This document shows, piece by piece, positions 4,577 through 5,914 of a DNA stretch of 5,914 nucleotides. Numbering within the stretch: position 1 is the stretch's first letter; each line of letters begins with the position of its first letter. The DNA is taken from positions 1-5,914 of the forward strand of contig JAIWOJ010000163.1 of the NCBI GenBank assembly GCA_020216965.1, read 5' to 3'. Under the pieces are notes generated by a model. That model worked only from the letters and a program-made list of their open reading frames with translations, ran no database searches and had not been told where the DNA came from. A program made the position numbers and the translations under genes. The stretch is from Prosthecobacter sp. Its GTDB lineage: Bacteria; Verrucomicrobiota; Verrucomicrobiia; Verrucomicrobiales; Verrucomicrobiaceae.

Positions 4577-5914
4577 GCGCGGGCCGACGCATCACCCTGA
4601 GCCGCATCCTGGCGGTGAACTGGTATGGCTACCGGCAGTTCATCGATGTGGCGGGGCTGACGCTCATCACTGGTGCCAATGGCTCGGGCAAAAGCGCGCT
4701 GCTGGACCTGATCCAGTTTGTGATGCTGGGGGAGCAGCAGAGCCGCTTCAATAAAGCCGCCGCCGGCGCAGGCAGCGGGCGCACCCTGCGCGGCTACTGC
4801 CTGTGCGACACCAACACCACGGGCCGCGATGGCCAGGAGCGCTACCTGCGGCCGAGCAGCGTGACGCTGGCGGCGCTGGAATTCACCTGGCCGCTGCAGC
4901 CGGGCGAGGCAGAGCCACGCCGCGAGACCTGGGGCGCGCGCATTGAATATGAAGGGCCGACGGCCAAGCCCTCGACCGTCTGGTTCCGTGCTGGGGGACG
5001 GCTGGAGTGGTCGGACTTTTTAGAAGCAGAGGCGGGGCCGCAGGCGATGCGTTTTTTGCCCGAGGATGCGTTCCGCACGCACCTGAAGCGTGACCTGGAT
5101 GGCGACGCCTGGGATCGCCAGCAAACCTACCTGAGCGAGATGGCGCTGCGGTCGCGGCTGTGTTTTGACCAGGAGCAGATGGCCAAGACGCTGCCACGCG
5201 CGATGGCCTTTGAGCCGGAGAGCAACTTCGAGCGGTTCGTGCGCGAGTTCCTGCTGGAGCCCGGCATGCCCGATGTGCGCGCGGTCAAAGCCAGCGTGGA
5301 TGCGCATCGCCGCGCACAGGAACGGCTGGCGAAGATGCACGACCAACTGGAGCGGCTGAAGCAGATCGCCACGCATCACCAGGCCTGGCATCATGCGCGG
5401 CGCGAGGCGGCGCTTTTTGCCCATCTGGCGGAGGCGCTGAAGCATGAGGAGGCCCTGGAAAACCTGACCGCACGCAGCGCCAAACTGGAGGAGCGCCGGG
5501 CTGAGCACGCCAGCCAGCAGGAGGATCATGCCCGCGCGGTGCGGGAGCGCGATGAGCTGCGGCATCAAGTGGAGTCGGCGCGCGCGGCCCTGGGCGACCA
5601 GGGATCGCGGCTGGCGGAGAATCGCGCGAAGCTGCGCGAGATCGAGAAGCGGCTGACCACCCTGAACGCCACCGCCGACACCGCGCGCGAGGTTTTGAAA
5701 GAGCGGGTGCAGCGCTGGGAGCAGTGGATCTGGCAGGCGGCCACGCTGGGCCTGGATACGCCGGATGCGGCCAGTCGTGAGCTGACCGCGATGAGGGGCA
5801 GCGATGAAGCGCGCGGCCTGGAGGCAGCAGGACGGATGCTCGCCGTCTATCACGAGCTGAAGGCGCAGGCTGAGGAGCGGCTGCGGCCCGCCCAGGCGGC
5901 GGTGGATGAGCTGG
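4573..5914 (+). CDS. jetC: Wadjet system protein JetC (SMC/MukB-like ATPase), 3'-truncated by the window edge
   Basis: This is the ATPase and DNA-loop-extruding motor of the Wadjet complex, related to MukB/MksB and SbcC-like proteins. The frame starts at the ATG overlapping the jetB stop and stays open for at least 447 codons to the end of the window; I read every codon and found no stop. The N-terminal head holds a conserved NWYGYRQFIDV strand (16-26) and a perfect Walker A, GANGSGKS (34-41, with K40), followed by LLDLIQFVMLG. CFDQEQM at about 197-203 may be the Q-loop region. From about residue 237 the sequence becomes coiled coil (AHRRAQERLAKMHDQLERLK, KLEERRAEHASQQEDHARAV, AENRAKLREIEKRL), with an interruption around 376-395 (RWEQWIWQAATLGLDTP). 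The hinge-like middle, signature motif and Walker B lie outside the window; full-length homologues are roughly 1,100 residues. jetD is expected next. Confidence 0.88.
   Translation, partial: MSAGRRITLSRILAVNWYGYRQFIDVAGLTLITGANGSGKSALLDLIQFVMLGEQQSRFNKAAAGAGSGRTLRGYCLCDTNTTGRDGQERYLRPSSVTLAALEFTWPLQPGEAEPRRETWGARIEYEGPTAKPSTVWFRAGGRLEWSDFLEAEAGPQAMRFLPEDAFRTHLKRDLDGDAWDRQQTYLSEMALRSRLCFDQEQMAKTLPRAMAFEPESNFERFVREFLLEPGMPDVRAVKASVDAHRRAQERLAKMHDQLERLKQIATHHQAWHHARREAALFAHLAEALKHEEALENLTARSAKLEERRAEHASQQEDHARAVRERDELRHQVESARAALGDQGSRLAENRAKLREIEKRLTTLNATADTAREVLKERVQRWEQWIWQAATLGLDTPDAASRELTAMRGSDEARGLEAAGRMLAVYHELKAQAEERLRPAQAAVDEL

Noticed and set aside
5020..5853. 277-codon open frame on the - strand opposite jetC
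   Set aside because: Low-complexity H/Q/R/L-rich translation mirroring the GC-rich coding strand; the + strand frame carries Walker A and coiled coil. It is a shadow frame.
1..5914. CRISPR array, tRNA, rRNA or insertion sequence
   Set aside because: No regularly spaced repeats, no cloverleaf-like segment and no transposase or terminal inverted repeats were seen; nearly all the window is coding.

Overview
The window (about 60% G+C or higher by eye) looks like a bacterial chromosome. My tentative guess is Verrucomicrobiota or a related PVC-group lineage. Three things point that way: start codons mostly lacking a close Shine-Dalgarno sequence, ExoA-type exonuclease III and YggS sequences that look bacterial but not enteric, and a small-protein/nucleotidyltransferase pair of a style I associate with PVC genomes. 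The sequence alone does not prove the taxon.

Left part (1-1326): two housekeeping genes lie tail to tail with 6 bp between their stop codons. The first is the C-terminal five-sixths of an ExoA/exonuclease III-type AP endonuclease on the + strand, cut by the window edge. The second is a complete YggS-family PLP-binding protein on the - strand. A 123-bp divergent spacer separates yggS from the next gene on the right.

Right part (1450-5914): a + strand cluster that I read as a Wadjet (JetABC[D], MksBEF-like SMC) plasmid-defence operon. jetA (kleisin-like, 502 aa) comes first, jetB (DUF4194/MksE-like, 217 aa) comes later, and jetC (SMC-like ATPase, at least 447 aa) overlaps jetB by ATGA and runs off the right edge. 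jetD, the TOPRIM-type nuclease subunit, is expected just outside the window and cannot be seen.

The unusual point is that jetA and jetB are not contiguous. A lower-GC, two-gene cassette sits between them: a 91-aa charged helical protein of unknown function and a 185-aa minimal nucleotidyltransferase-fold protein, translationally coupled by another ATGA overlap. The cassette is bracketed by an imperfect direct repeat (blocks GTTTGAAT / CGAA / CCTTCAG) placed just after the jetA stop and just after the nucleotidyltransferase stop. This suggests insertion by duplication of a short flanking segment, or reuse of a leader element. A C-rich, G-poor leader of about 49 nt precedes jetB.

In the family model, JetA, JetB and JetC form a loop-extruding SMC complex that senses small circular DNA, and JetD cleaves it. 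The embedded nucleotidyltransferase pair could be a passenger, a toxin-antitoxin-like guard module, or a regulator of the system; the sequence cannot decide between these.
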